A stretch of 10,000 nt of DNA from Neocallimastix lanati (nom. inval.) (lineage: Eukaryota > Neocallimastigomycota > Neocallimastigomycetes > Neocallimastigales > Neocallimastigaceae). Below, in pieces: positions 1-8,192 of the stretch (positions within the stretch are counted from its first letter, which is position 1; each line of letters opens with the position of its first letter). A program made the translations under genes and the position numbers. The notes below the pieces were generated by a model. It had not been told where the DNA came from, searched no databases, and saw only the letters and a list, made by a program, of their open reading frames with translations. The DNA lies in assembly GCA_016946835.1 (NCBI GenBank), contig JACVTC010000143.1, forward strand, positions 452,501-462,500, read 5' to 3'.

Positions 1-94
1 CATATTCATTTAGAAAGCTTTTATACATGAATATTATTTATTAAACTAATTGATTGGTTAATATAAAATGAAGTATAGTAAATATATTTTAACA
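1..94 (-). repeat. 3' LTR, 5' portion only (cut by window start)
   Basis: All 94 bases match 5887-5980 without a mismatch. On the minus strand it starts TGTTAAAATA, the TG end expected of an LTR, directly after the polypurine tract. It contains the same TATAAAAG motif (25-18). The rest of the LTR, including its CA end and the flanking target-site duplication, lies left of the window. Confidence 0.93.
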
Positions 95-108
95 CTCCTC
101 CTCAAATG
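95..108 (-). other. Polypurine tract, plus-strand primer site
   Basis: On the minus strand this reads CATTTGAGGAGGAG and is followed at once by the LTR start TGTTAAAA. A GA-rich tract touching the 3' LTR is the RNase H-resistant primer for plus-strand DNA synthesis in LTR elements. The core GAGGAGGAG is 103-95, and it stands out in an otherwise AT-dominated sequence. Its position fixes the LTR start precisely at 94. Confidence 0.9.
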
Positions 109-133
109 TAACTTCGTTTCAATGTTACATTTG
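103..133 (-). other. Perfect 10-bp hairpin beside the polypurine tract
   Basis: CAAATGTAAC (103-112) and GTTACATTTG (124-133) are perfect inverted repeats around an 11-nt loop. The stem ends inside the polypurine tract, sharing base 103. It lies in the 3' UTR of the gag-pol transcript, 27 nt beyond the stop codon. A role in presenting the tract or in RNA processing is inference. Confidence 0.7.
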
Positions 134-160
134 TTTAATTTTAACTATATTTTTTTAGAA

Positions 161-3100
161 TTAAAATTTTAAATCCTCAATTTTATATAATAAAGAATTT
201 CTGAATTTTTCCATAAGAGTGTTATTCAGATATTTAGTGAATCCATCTGCCAAATTATTTTGAGATTGAATATATTCTAATTTTATAAAATTTTTATTTA
301 TTATTTCTCTAATATAATGAATTCTTATATCAATATGTTTTGTCTTCGGATTAATGGATTGATTTTTGCTATTGAATATGGCAGCTTTGTTATCTATTTT
401 TATTTTAATACATTTAATATTATAATATAATTCTTTCATTAAGTTTAAATACCAAATGCAGTGCTTGCCACATTCACTCAGACTATAATACTCCGATTCT
501 GCAGTAGATGTTGACACACAGTGTTGTAGCTTGGAACACCAGCTAGTTGGTGCGTTGCCCATGGTTACTAAAAAACCTGTTGTTGATCTTCTGGTTTCAG
601 TGTCTCCTGCAAAGTCGGCATCAACAAAGGCTTCTATTCCTAGTTTCCTTGTATAGTTTATCCCGTAACTCGTTGTTCCTTTAAGATATCTTAGTATTCT
701 TACGACATTGTTCCAGTCTTCCATATTCGGATTATTTGATTTTCGTGCTGCTTTACTTACCGAAAATAGAATATCAGGTCTGGTGCATATAGCAATGTAG
801 AGTAAATTTCCTATTGCACTTCGGTAGGTAGTTTGATTAAACTTTATATTTCTAAGTTTGTCGTCCGTAATTGGTTTTGTATTCCTTAATGGTTTTTCAT
901 TATTCATATTGAATTTTTCTAAAACCTCTATAATGTATCTTCTTTGATGCATAAAATATCCATTTTTGTGTTTAACAAATTTTATTCCGATAACGAAATC
1001 CACGTCGCCAATTTCTTTTATTTTATATTTTCTTTTGAAATATTCTTTTATACATTTAATTTCATTCTCTTTTCCAGCGATTAAAATATCGTCAACATAA
1101 ATACCGACGATACATAAAATGTTTTTATTTTTATCGTTTTTTACATATATACATGGTTCACTTACCATTCTTCTAAGTCCTATTTTAGTTAAGAATTTAT
1201 TAATTTCTTTATTCCATTCTCGTCCGCTTTGTTTCAGACCATATATAGCCTTGTTTAATTTCCAGTATTTTCTATTAAAATCTGGATGACCTTCTGGAGG
1301 TTTCATATAAATATTTTCACTTAACTTGGCATTAAGGTAAGCAGCGTTTATATCGATTTGTTCTATATTAAAATTATTTTGGGCAGCAATTGAAGTTAAA
1401 ATTCTGATAGAGTCGTGTTTTAACGTTGGTGCAAAAGTATCATGAAAGTCTATTCCAAATTCTTGGGTAAAACCTCGTGCTACCAATCTTGCCTTTCTTT
1501 TTGTTATCTCGCCATTCGCATTTCTTTTATATTTGAAGATCCATCGTGAGGAAATTACATTGGCATTTTTGGGTATATATTTAATTGTATTAAATACATT
1601 TAAGTTTTTCATATTGCTTAATTCTTCATTTACTGCATTAATCCACTCTTTTCTATCGATTAAATTTTGAATATCTTTATAATTTTCTGGTTCTCTTAAG
1701 GTATTTGTTGTCTTTCTTCTTTTGTTATTACTTTCATTTATAATATTCATAGTTCTTTTTTTATTATTGGTCTCGATATTATTTAATTTAAATGAATTGT
1801 TATTAGTCAATAAAGTATTTATAATTTCGTTTCCATTACGTTGAATATAATTTTTATTGATAATTGTGTTGTCATTTACTCTGCTGTTTTCAATATTATT
1901 ATTGTTATTGATTGTTTTATTATCTGTATTATCATTTATTTTATTATTATTATCTTCTATATTTTGGCTATTATTATTATTTTCAATATTATTTTTATTA
2001 ATTCTAATTTTATTATTACTATTATTTGTATTATTATTATTACTATTATTATTATTATTATTATTTATATTATTATTATTGATATTTTCATTGTTATTGT
2101 TACTATTATTGTTACTGTAATTATTATTTCTTTGTTTTTTGTTATATTTTCTTTTATTCTTAGAATTATTTTTATTGATTATATCTTCGTATATATTTTG
2201 TATATTGCTATTATTTAATATTGGTGAATTATTTAAGATGTTTTCTGAATTAAAAAATTCTTTAGAACCTGGATAATCAATTTTATTTAATCTTTGTTGA
2301 ATATTATGATTAATGTTATATGTATTGGTATCGTATGTATTTTTATTATAGTATGTATTATATGTATTATCTCTCCTGATTTCGTGATCCGGAATAAAAT
2401 TGGAAAATTCAGGTGAGCATTCTTTAAGATAACTGTTTCCAGGATTGGATTCGAAAAAGGCAACAGATCTAGATAGGATTATTTTATTAGTAGTAATATC
2501 TAAAATTTTGTAAGCTGATGGATTTTCAGAGTATCCTAGAAAAATCCCTGGTTTAGTATTGTTATCGAATTTAGATCTAAAGACTTTAGGAATAAAGAAA
2601 TAAACTTTGCATCCAAATACTTTAATATTTGAATAGTTGACCTTTGTTTTGTTAATTATTTCATAAGGTATTTTCGTATTTATTCCTTTGTGCGGAATGC
2701 GATTATGTATATAATTAGCAGTAGAGGTAGCATCTTCCCAAAATTGGTGACTAAGTTTAGAGTCATTCAGCATAGCTTTGGCGGAATTAATTAGGGTGCC
2801 ATTGAATCGTTTCACCCTTCCATTTTGTTGTGGGTTATATGGTACAGTTAGCTGATGTTTGATACCATAAGATTTAAAGAATAAATTAAAATTATTATTG
2901 CAAAATTCTGTACCATTATCCGTTCGAATATATATAATTCTAGTATTATACTTATTTTTAATACTTAAAAACCAATTGTAAAATGAGTTAAAGGTGTCAC
3001 TTTTAGATTTTAAAAACAAAGTCCATCCATAGCGTGAATAGTCATCGAGGATTGTAAAAAGATATTTGTTACCATAAAGTGATTCAGGAAGAGGACCAAC

Positions 3101-4858
3101 CAAGTCCATGTGAAGTAATTCAAATATATGTTTCGACTTATTTATTGCTTGCTTATATGGTTTATTTTTAAGTTTTGAATTCATACAAATTGGGCATTGA
3201 TTAACTGGTGTATTAAGTTTTAATAATTTGTTTTTAATATGGCTAATATCAAAATGACATAATCTTCTATGCCATAAATTTAATCTCTTTGCTGCATTTG
3301 GTGTAGTGAAATTTATTTCTAAATTATTATGTTGATTGTTATTATTATTGAGATTTATTTTATTATTGGTAAACCAAATTTTAAATGTATTAGTCTTGGT
3401 TGCAGTGATGTTAACTATTCTTTTATCATTGCTATCGTAAATGATTGCATATGATTTATTATTTGAATTATTAAAAACAATTTTATAATTTTCTTTTAGT
3501 AATTTGCATATGGATATTAAATTTTTATTGATGGCTGGAGAGTAGTATACCTCATTAAGTATTACTTCATTGTTGTTTACATACCCCTTAAATTTTCCTT
3601 TATGGACAGCTGTAATTATTTGTCCATTAGCTAGATTAATTTCTTCATTACATTTTTTTATGTCTATTAGAAGATTAAGATTTCTTGTGATATTGATTGA
3701 AGCACCGGAGTCCAAAATCCAACATGAAAGAAAGTTTTTGTCACTATCTTCATTTAAAAATTCTTTTTCAACGTTACAGTAATTTAATTCAATATTATTA
3801 TCTGTATTATAATCTTTAGTAAAGGCATCTGCGTATATTGTGTCATAATTACTTGAAGAGGCATCATTAGTGTTCACATAATTAATATCGTTTTGAAATT
3901 TTCTTTTGTTTTTAGTTCTTTTATTAAATTTATTTTTGTTTTGATTTTTATATAAATTATTTTTTCTGAATTTACATTCATAGAAGTAATGTCCTCTTCT
4001 TCCACAATAGTTACATCTTCCACTATTCCTTTTGAGGCTTTTTCTTTTACCTTTAGTTCTATTATTGTTTCGATAATTCTTGCTCTTTCTTGTTTCAGCA
4101 TTGAAGAGAACATTATTGTTGTTTTCCTGAATTGAATTTTTTTCTTTTAAATTAGATAAAACGATATTAGGGATGATTTCCTTAACATAGGAGCAGCATG
4201 ATTCCCAACTCTTATGTTGAAAGACGTTTATCCACCTTAGATCTTCAGGTAAGCATCTATTTAGAATGCCGATTTTTGTATTTATACTAAGGTCATTGTC
4301 AATTTTCTCAAGTTCGTCTATTAAATTTTGCAAATTGGCAATGAATATATTTATATCGGTCTTGGTGTCAAACTTCATTGTTTCAATTTTGTTTTGGATT
4401 TCGATTTTTCTTCTTTCCTTGCTTTTGGTAAACGATTCTTGGAAGATGTTCCAAATTTGAAAAGCGGTCTTTTCATTTCCATTTATTAGTTTTTGTGTTT
4501 GTTCTCCAAGCCCATTTATGATAATCCATTTGGCCGTGATGTCGTTAGTTATATCAATGTTTTTAGTGTTCTTTTCATAAACTAACGAACTATCAAATTG
4601 ATCCTCCGGGTAATCTGTTAATTCTTCTCTTATATCTCTTTTTCTTAACTTCTTTACAATTGGATGAAGGACATATTTGGTTAATTTATTTATTGTTAGC
4701 AAATACAGAATTTTTCTTCTCCAACCAGGGTAGTTTTCTGTATTTAGTTCAGTAATTTGGTTGAAATTTTCGGAATAATTAAAGGTTATTCCGTTATGTG
4801 TAATATCTTCTCCGGTGAGGTTGATAACTTGTTCTTGGTTTCTTCTTCTTCCAGCCAT
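161..4858 (-). CDS. gag-pol: Copia-type Gag-Pol polyprotein, integrase Glu replaced by Lys
   Basis: One 1565-residue ORF makes capsid and all replication enzymes of the element. Visible in order: Gag about 30-235 with the LNTENYPGWRRKIL motif and a UBN2-like region; basic tracts; CCHC zinc knuckle C282-X2-C-X4-H-X4-C295; aspartic protease DSGA at 383-386; integrase zinc domain H530, H535, C555, C558; integrase core D585, D647 and K683; integrase C-terminal GIFLGY near 771-776; Asn-rich linker about 905-1030; reverse transcriptase about 1090-1330 with D1169 and YVDD at 1254-1257; RNase H about 1405-1535 with D1413, E1454, D1489. The spacing D647-X35-K683 is the DD35E spacing, so K683 stands where the catalytic Glu belongs (AAA instead of GAA or GAG). 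The start ATG has A at -3 and G at +4. There is no gag/pol frameshift, as in Drosophila copia-like single-ORF elements; how Gag excess is achieved is unknown. Length is in the upper part of the usual copia range because of the linker. Confidence 0.96.
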   Translation of the reverse strand: MAGRRRNQEQVINLTGEDITHNGITFNYSENFNQITELNTENYPGWRRKILYLLTINKLTKYVLHPIVKKLRKRDIREELTDYPEDQFDSSLVYEKNTKNIDITNDITAKWIIINGLGEQTQKLINGNEKTAFQIWNIFQESFTKSKERRKIEIQNKIETMKFDTKTDINIFIANLQNLIDELEKIDNDLSINTKIGILNRCLPEDLRWINVFQHKSWESCCSYVKEIIPNIVLSNLKEKNSIQENNNNVLFNAETRKSKNYRNNNRTKGKRKSLKRNSGRCNYCGRRGHYFYECKFRKNNLYKNQNKNKFNKRTKNKRKFQNDINYVNTNDASSSNYDTIYADAFTKDYNTDNNIELNYCNVEKEFLNEDSDKNFLSCWILDSGASINITRNLNLLIDIKKCNEEINLANGQIITAVHKGKFKGYVNNNEVILNEVYYSPAINKNLISICKLLKENYKIVFNNSNNKSYAIIYDSNDKRIVNITATKTNTFKIWFTNNKINLNNNNNQHNNLEINFTTPNAAKRLNLWHRRLCHFDISHIKNKLLKLNTPVNQCPICMNSKLKNKPYKQAINKSKHIFELLHMDLVGPLPESLYGNKYLFTILDDYSRYGWTLFLKSKSDTFNSFYNWFLSIKNKYNTRIIYIRTDNGTEFCNNNFNLFFKSYGIKHQLTVPYNPQQNGRVKRFNGTLINSAKAMLNDSKLSHQFWEDATSTANYIHNRIPHKGINTKIPYEIINKTKVNYSNIKVFGCKVYFFIPKVFRSKFDNNTKPGIFLGYSENPSAYKILDITTNKIILSRSVAFFESNPGNSYLKECSPEFSNFIPDHEIRRDNTYNTYYNKNTYDTNTYNINHNIQQRLNKIDYPGSKEFFNSENILNNSPILNNSNIQNIYEDIINKNNSKNKRKYNKKQRNNNYSNNNSNNNNENINNNNINNNNNNNSNNNNTNNSNNKIRINKNNIENNNNSQNIEDNNNKINDNTDNKTINNNNNIENSRVNDNTIINKNYIQRNGNEIINTLLTNNNSFKLNNIETNNKKRTMNIINESNNKRRKTTNTLREPENYKDIQNLIDRKEWINAVNEELSNMKNLNVFNTIKYIPKNANVISSRWIFKYKRNANGEITKRKARLVARGFTQEFGIDFHDTFAPTLKHDSIRILTSIAAQNNFNIEQIDINAAYLNAKLSENIYMKPPEGHPDFNRKYWKLNKAIYGLKQSGREWNKEINKFLTKIGLRRMVSEPCIYVKNDKNKNILCIVGIYVDDILIAGKENEIKCIKEYFKRKYKIKEIGDVDFVIGIKFVKHKNGYFMHQRRYIIEVLEKFNMNNEKPLRNTKPITDDKLRNIKFNQTTYRSAIGNLLYIAICTRPDILFSVSKAARKSNNPNMEDWNNVVRILRYLKGTTSYGINYTRKLGIEAFVDADFAGDTETRRSTTGFLVTMGNAPTSWCSKLQHCVSTSTAESEYYSLSECGKHCIWYLNLMKELYYNIKCIKIKIDNKAAIFNSKNQSINPKTKHIDIRIHYIREIINKNFIKLEYIQSQNNLADGFTKYLNNTLMEKFRNSLLYKIEDLKF
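1830..2146 (-). repeat. Asparagine-coding trinucleotide tract in pol
   Basis: The plus strand is dominated by ATT/ATTATT repeats, which encode long Asn runs with scattered Ser, Ile, Glu and Thr in the polyprotein (about residues 905-1010). It falls in the non-conserved linker between integrase and reverse transcriptase, where copia proteins tolerate length changes and are proteolytically cut. It is in frame throughout. Plus-strand open frames here are antisense shadows of the repeat. Confidence 0.85.
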
Positions 4859-4951
4859 TTCGAGTACTTTTGAAGTCTTAAATTTTTATTATTATTTTAA
4901 ATTAATTATAACTATTTTTTAATATCTCAATTAATAAAAATATTTTAGTAG

Positions 4952-4975
4952 TTTTTTTTTTTTTTTTTAAAAAAA
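4952..4975. repeat. T17-A7 homopolymer tract
   Basis: Seventeen T followed by seven A on the plus strand. In the minus-strand transcript it is T7 then A17, about 95 nt upstream of the gag-pol ATG. Copy number may be affected by sequencing slippage. A poly(A) leader tract of this sort could bind poly(A)-binding protein; that is only a suggestion. Confidence 0.75.
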
Positions 4976-5380
4976 TATTATAATATTTAATTCTGTTAAT
5001 TTTTATTAATTTATTAGTATTAATTTGTTATATTAAAAATTCTCATTTTAATTTTTACTTAAATTTGATTTCATTAATTTGTTACTATTTTTATCTCATT
5101 TAGTATTGTAATACCAAACTTTAATAAATAAGGCATTTATATTATTTAATTTATTATTAATTTTGATTAAATAAAAAGTGATTATTATTTGATTAGATTT
5201 TTTATTTTTTATTCATTGATTAGTTTTATAATTTCATTTTAATATATTTGATATATTATATAATGTGATTTATTCAAAATTTTATTTAATACATATAATT
5301 AGTTTTTTTATTATTATTTTAATTTATTTATATTTTTTTTTTTAATATTAATAATATTTTAGTTTCAAATTTATCTAAAT

Positions 5381-5679
5381 ACCATCAGTTGACTATTTAT
5401 TTCTCATCTTGATGATATTAGATTTAATTTAATTTAATATTAGTATCATCAGTTGACTATTTATTTCTCATCTTGATGATATTAGATTTAATTTAATTTA
5501 ATATTAGTATCATCAGTTGACTATTTATTTCTCATCTTGATGATACTGTGTTTATTTTATTTTTAATATTAATATCATCAGTTGACAATAAATTTTTCAT
5601 CTTGATGATATCATTTTTATTTTATTTTAATATTAATATCATCAGTTGACAATAAATTTTTCATCTTGATGATATTAAT
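5381..5679 (-). repeat. Five 64-bp tandem repeats, each with a hairpin
   Basis: The motif CATCAGTTGAC begins at 5383, 5447, 5511, 5576 and 5640, so the period is 64, 64, 65 and 64 bp. Each unit opens with ATCATCA (ACCATCA in the first) and ends its 38-nt core with TGATGAT, giving a 7-bp or longer inverted repeat around about 22 nt. In the last unit the stem grows to 13 perfect base pairs (5632-5644 with 5667-5679). Units 1-3 share the inner sequence ACTATTTATTTC; units 4-5 share ACAATAAATTTTT. They lie in the 5' LTR or leader of the element. Possible roles are a U3-type enhancer array or structured leader RNA; the sequence does not decide. Confidence 0.9.
5393..5664 (-). other. Five candidate upstream ORFs, one per leader repeat
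   Basis: Each 64-bp repeat carries an ATG in the context AAGATGA (A at -3) on the sense strand of the element. In units 1-3 it opens the same five-codon frame M-R-N-K-stop (5407-5393, 5471-5457, 5535-5521). In units 4 and 5 it opens MKNLLSTDDINI frames of 22 and 15 residues (5600-5532, 5664-5617). The 22-residue frame ends in a TGA that overlaps the next ATG. Whether they are translated depends on transcription starting to their right, as the TATA box suggests. They may equally be chance by-products of the repeat. Confidence 0.4.
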
Positions 5680-5886
5680 TTTATTATTTAACAATTTAAC
5701 TATAATTTTATTTATTGTTGATTAAAAAATATCTTTATTTTTTATTTTAATTCAAACTCAATTAGTAGATTGAGACTCTTAATCTTTTAGACACATTAAT
5801 GTTTATAATAGTTTAATTTATTTATATTATAGATATTTTATTATTTATTAATATATTTTTTTTTTAAAAATAGAACTAAAGAAAAA

Positions 5887-5980
5887 CATATTCATTTAGA
5901 AAGCTTTTATACATGAATATTATTTATTAAACTAATTGATTGGTTAATATAAAATGAAGTATAGTAAATATATTTTAACA
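5887..5980 (-). repeat. 5' LTR, outer part (minimum extent)
   Basis: Identical to 1-94. Its outer end is exact: the shared sequence stops at 5980, where the minus strand starts TG, and the next base begins the TTTTA satellite. The LTR continues left of 5887 by an unknown amount, since the comparison partner runs out of the window. Confidence 0.92.
5904..5911 (-). promoter_or_regulatory. Probable TATA box of the 5' LTR
   Basis: TATAAAAG on the minus strand, about 70 bp inside the LTR start and oriented toward gag-pol. The same motif is at 25-18 in the 3' LTR. It sits between the arms of an 8-bp inverted repeat, ATATTCAT (5888-5895) and ATGAATAT (5913-5920). Transcription would be expected to start roughly 30 nt further left, near 5870-5880. 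In such an AT-rich sequence TATA-like strings are common, so this rests on position and exact match to the consensus. Confidence 0.55.
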
Positions 5981-6998
5981 ATTTTATTCAATCTGTACTT
6001 TATATTTTTATATTACTATTTATTTTATTTTATTTTATTTTATTTTATTTTATTTTATCCAATCTGTACTTTATATTCATATTTTACAATTTATTTTATT
6101 TTATTTTATTTTATTTTATTTTATTTTATTTTATTTTATTTTATTTTATTTTATTTTATTTTATTTTATTTTATTTTATTTTATTCAATCTGTACTTTAT
6201 ATTTATATATTACTATTTATTTTATTTTATTTTATTTTATTTTATTTTATTTTATTTTATTTTATTTTATTTTATTTTATTTTATTTTATTTTATTTTAT
6301 TTTATTTTATTTTATTCAATCTGTACTTTATATTTATATATTACTATTTATTTTATTTTATTTTATTTTATTTTATTTTATTTTATTTTATTCAATCTGT
6401 AGTTTATATTTATATATTACTATTTATTTTATTTTATTTTATTTTATTTTATTTTATTCTATTCAATATGTACTTTATATTCATATTCTACAATTTATTT
6501 TATTTTATTTTATTTTATTTTATTTTATTCAATCTGTACTTTATATTCATATTCTACAATTTATTTTATTTTATTTTATTTTATTTTATTCTATTCAATC
6601 TGTACTTTATATTTATATATTACTATTTATTTTATTTTATTTTATTTTATTTTATTTTATTCAATCTGTACTTTATATTTTTATATTACTATTTATTTTA
6701 TTTTATTTTATTTTATTTTATTTTATTTTATTCAATCTGTACTTTATATTCATATTCTACAATTTATTCTATTTTATTTTATTTTATTTTATTTTATTTT
6801 ATTTTATTTTATTTTATTGTATTATATTTTATTCAATCTGTACTTCATATTTATATTCTTCTATTTATTTTATTTTATTTTATTTTATTTTATTTTATTT
6901 TATTTTATTTTATTTTATTTTATTTTATTGTATTTTATTAAATCTGTAATTCATATTTATATTCCTCTATTTATTTTATTTTATTTTATTTTATTTTA
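5981..6998 (+). repeat. Higher-order satellite block, copy 1
   Basis: Twelve spacers (starting at about 5987, 6058, 6184, 6315, 6391, 6462, 6528, 6594, 6660, 6731, 6832 and 6938) occur in the same order, with the same private variants, as those at 8968-10000. Shared private variants include GTAGTTT in the fifth, CAATATG in the sixth, and AAATCTGTAATTC in the twelfth. It is cut on its left by the retrotransposon LTR. Confidence 0.9.
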
Positions 6999-7987
6999 TT
7001 TTATTTTATTTTATTTTATTTTATTTTATTTTATTTTATTTTATTTTATTTTATTTTATTTTATTTTATTTATTTTATTTTATTCAATCTGTACTTTATA
7101 TTCATATTCTACAATTTATTCTATTTTATTTTATTTTATTTTATTTTATTTTATTTTATTTTATTTTATTTTATTTTATTTTATTCAATCTTTATTTTAT
7201 ATTTTTATATTACTATTTATTTTATTTTATTTTATTTTATTTTATTTTATTCTATTCAATCTGTACTTCATATTCATATTCTACAATTTATTTTATTTTA
7301 TTTTATTTTATTTTATTTTATTCAATCTGTATTTTATATTCATATTCTACAATTTATTTTATTTTATTTTATTTTATTTTCTTCTATTCAAACTGTACTT
7401 TATAATCATATTCTACAATTTATTCTATTTTATTTTATTTTATTTTATTTTATTTTATTTTATTCTATTTTATTTTATTTTATTTTATTTTATTTTATTT
7501 TATTTTATTCAATCTGTACTTTATATTCATATTGTATAATTTATTTTATTTTATTTTATTTTATTTAATTTTGTTTTATTTTATTTTATTTTATTCAATC
7601 TGTACTTTATATTCATATTCTACAAATTATTTTATTTTATTTTATTTTATTTTATTTTATTTTATTTTATTTTATTTAATTTTATTTTATTTTATTTTAT
7701 TTTATTTTATTTTATTTTATTTTATTTTATTTTATTTTATTTTATTTTATTTTATTTTATTTTATTTTATTTTATTTTATTTTATTTTATTTTATTTTAT
7801 TCTATTCAATCTGTACTTTATATTCATATTCTACAATTTATTTTATTTTATTTTATTTTATTTTATTTTATTCAATCTGTACTTTATATTCATATTCTAC
7901 AATTTATTTTATTTTATTTTATTTTATTTTATTTTATTTTATTTTATTTTATCCAATCTGTACTTTATATTTATATATTACTATTTA

Positions 7988-8192
7988 TTTTATTTTATTT
8001 TATTTTATTTTATTTTATTTTATTTTATTTTATTTTATTTTATTTTATTTTATTTTATTTTATTTTATTTTATTTTATTTTATTTTATTTTATTTTATTT
8101 TATTTTATTTTATTTTATTTTATTTTATTTTATTTTATTTTATTTTATTTTATTTTATTTTATTTTATTTTATTTTATTTTATTTTATTTTA
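7988..8192 (+). repeat. Longest perfect TTTTA run, 41 units
   Basis: Uninterrupted TTTTA from the end of the spacer at 7952-7987 to a TTATA variant at 8193, after which imperfect pentamers and a TTGTA cluster (about 8221-8240) lead to the next spacer. It is the longest homogeneous stretch in the array and a likely site of length polymorphism or assembly error. Confidence 0.9.

Larger units (their letters stand above)
4859..5886 (-). other. 5' LTR inner part and untranslated leader, no protein gene
   Basis: About 1 kb of very AT-rich sequence between the gag-pol start and the part of the 5' LTR that can be matched to the 3' LTR. It must contain the rest of the 5' LTR, the primer-binding site and the leader. 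The boundaries cannot be set because the matching part of the other LTR is outside the window. It holds a T17A7 tract, five 64-bp tandem repeats, and an AATAAA motif on the minus strand (5849-5844) that could be the LTR polyadenylation signal. No long ORF or RNA gene is visible. Confidence 0.8.
1..5980 (-). mobile_element. Ty1/copia LTR retrotransposon, nearly complete
   Basis: Seen: two identical LTR segments (1-94 and 5887-5980) flank a single gag-pol ORF. A polypurine tract abuts the left LTR, and the outer LTR end on the right begins TGTTAAAATA on the minus strand. Gene order is Gag, protease, integrase, reverse transcriptase, RNase H. Integrase upstream of reverse transcriptase defines the copia superfamily and separates it from Ty3/gypsy. 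The internal region has no frameshift or stop. The 3' LTR is truncated by the window edge, so total length and left target-site duplication are not visible. The inner boundary of the 5' LTR and the primer-binding site could not be fixed. Identity over the visible LTR bases suggests recent insertion. One catalytic substitution in integrase makes this copy probably non-autonomous. The right flank is the TTTTA satellite from its first base. Confidence 0.96.

Noticed and set aside
1841-2218. Plus-strand open frames of 125 and 87 codons
   Set aside because: They are the antisense of the Asn repeat tract and read as monotonous Ile or Leu.
3570-4460. Short open frames on either strand (3570-3782, 3874-4113, 4266-4460)
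   Set aside because: They overlap conserved Gag, zinc-knuckle and protease coding sequence in other frames and show no motif of their own.
161-4858. Calling the gag-pol ORF a pseudogene
   Set aside because: The frame is complete and all other catalytic motifs are intact; a single missense change is better noted on a coding sequence.
5107-5116. Second TGGTAT string (minus strand) as primer-binding site
   Set aside because: No CA-ending LTR boundary lies next to it and the following bases do not resemble a tRNA 3' end.
5375-5390. Primer-binding site candidate TGGTATTTAG on the minus strand, with a possible LTR end at 5390
   Set aside because: TGGTA resembles initiator-tRNA binding sites, and 5390 would give a TG...CA LTR of 591 bp. 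But there would be a 5-nt gap and the match is short. Confirming it needs the full left LTR.
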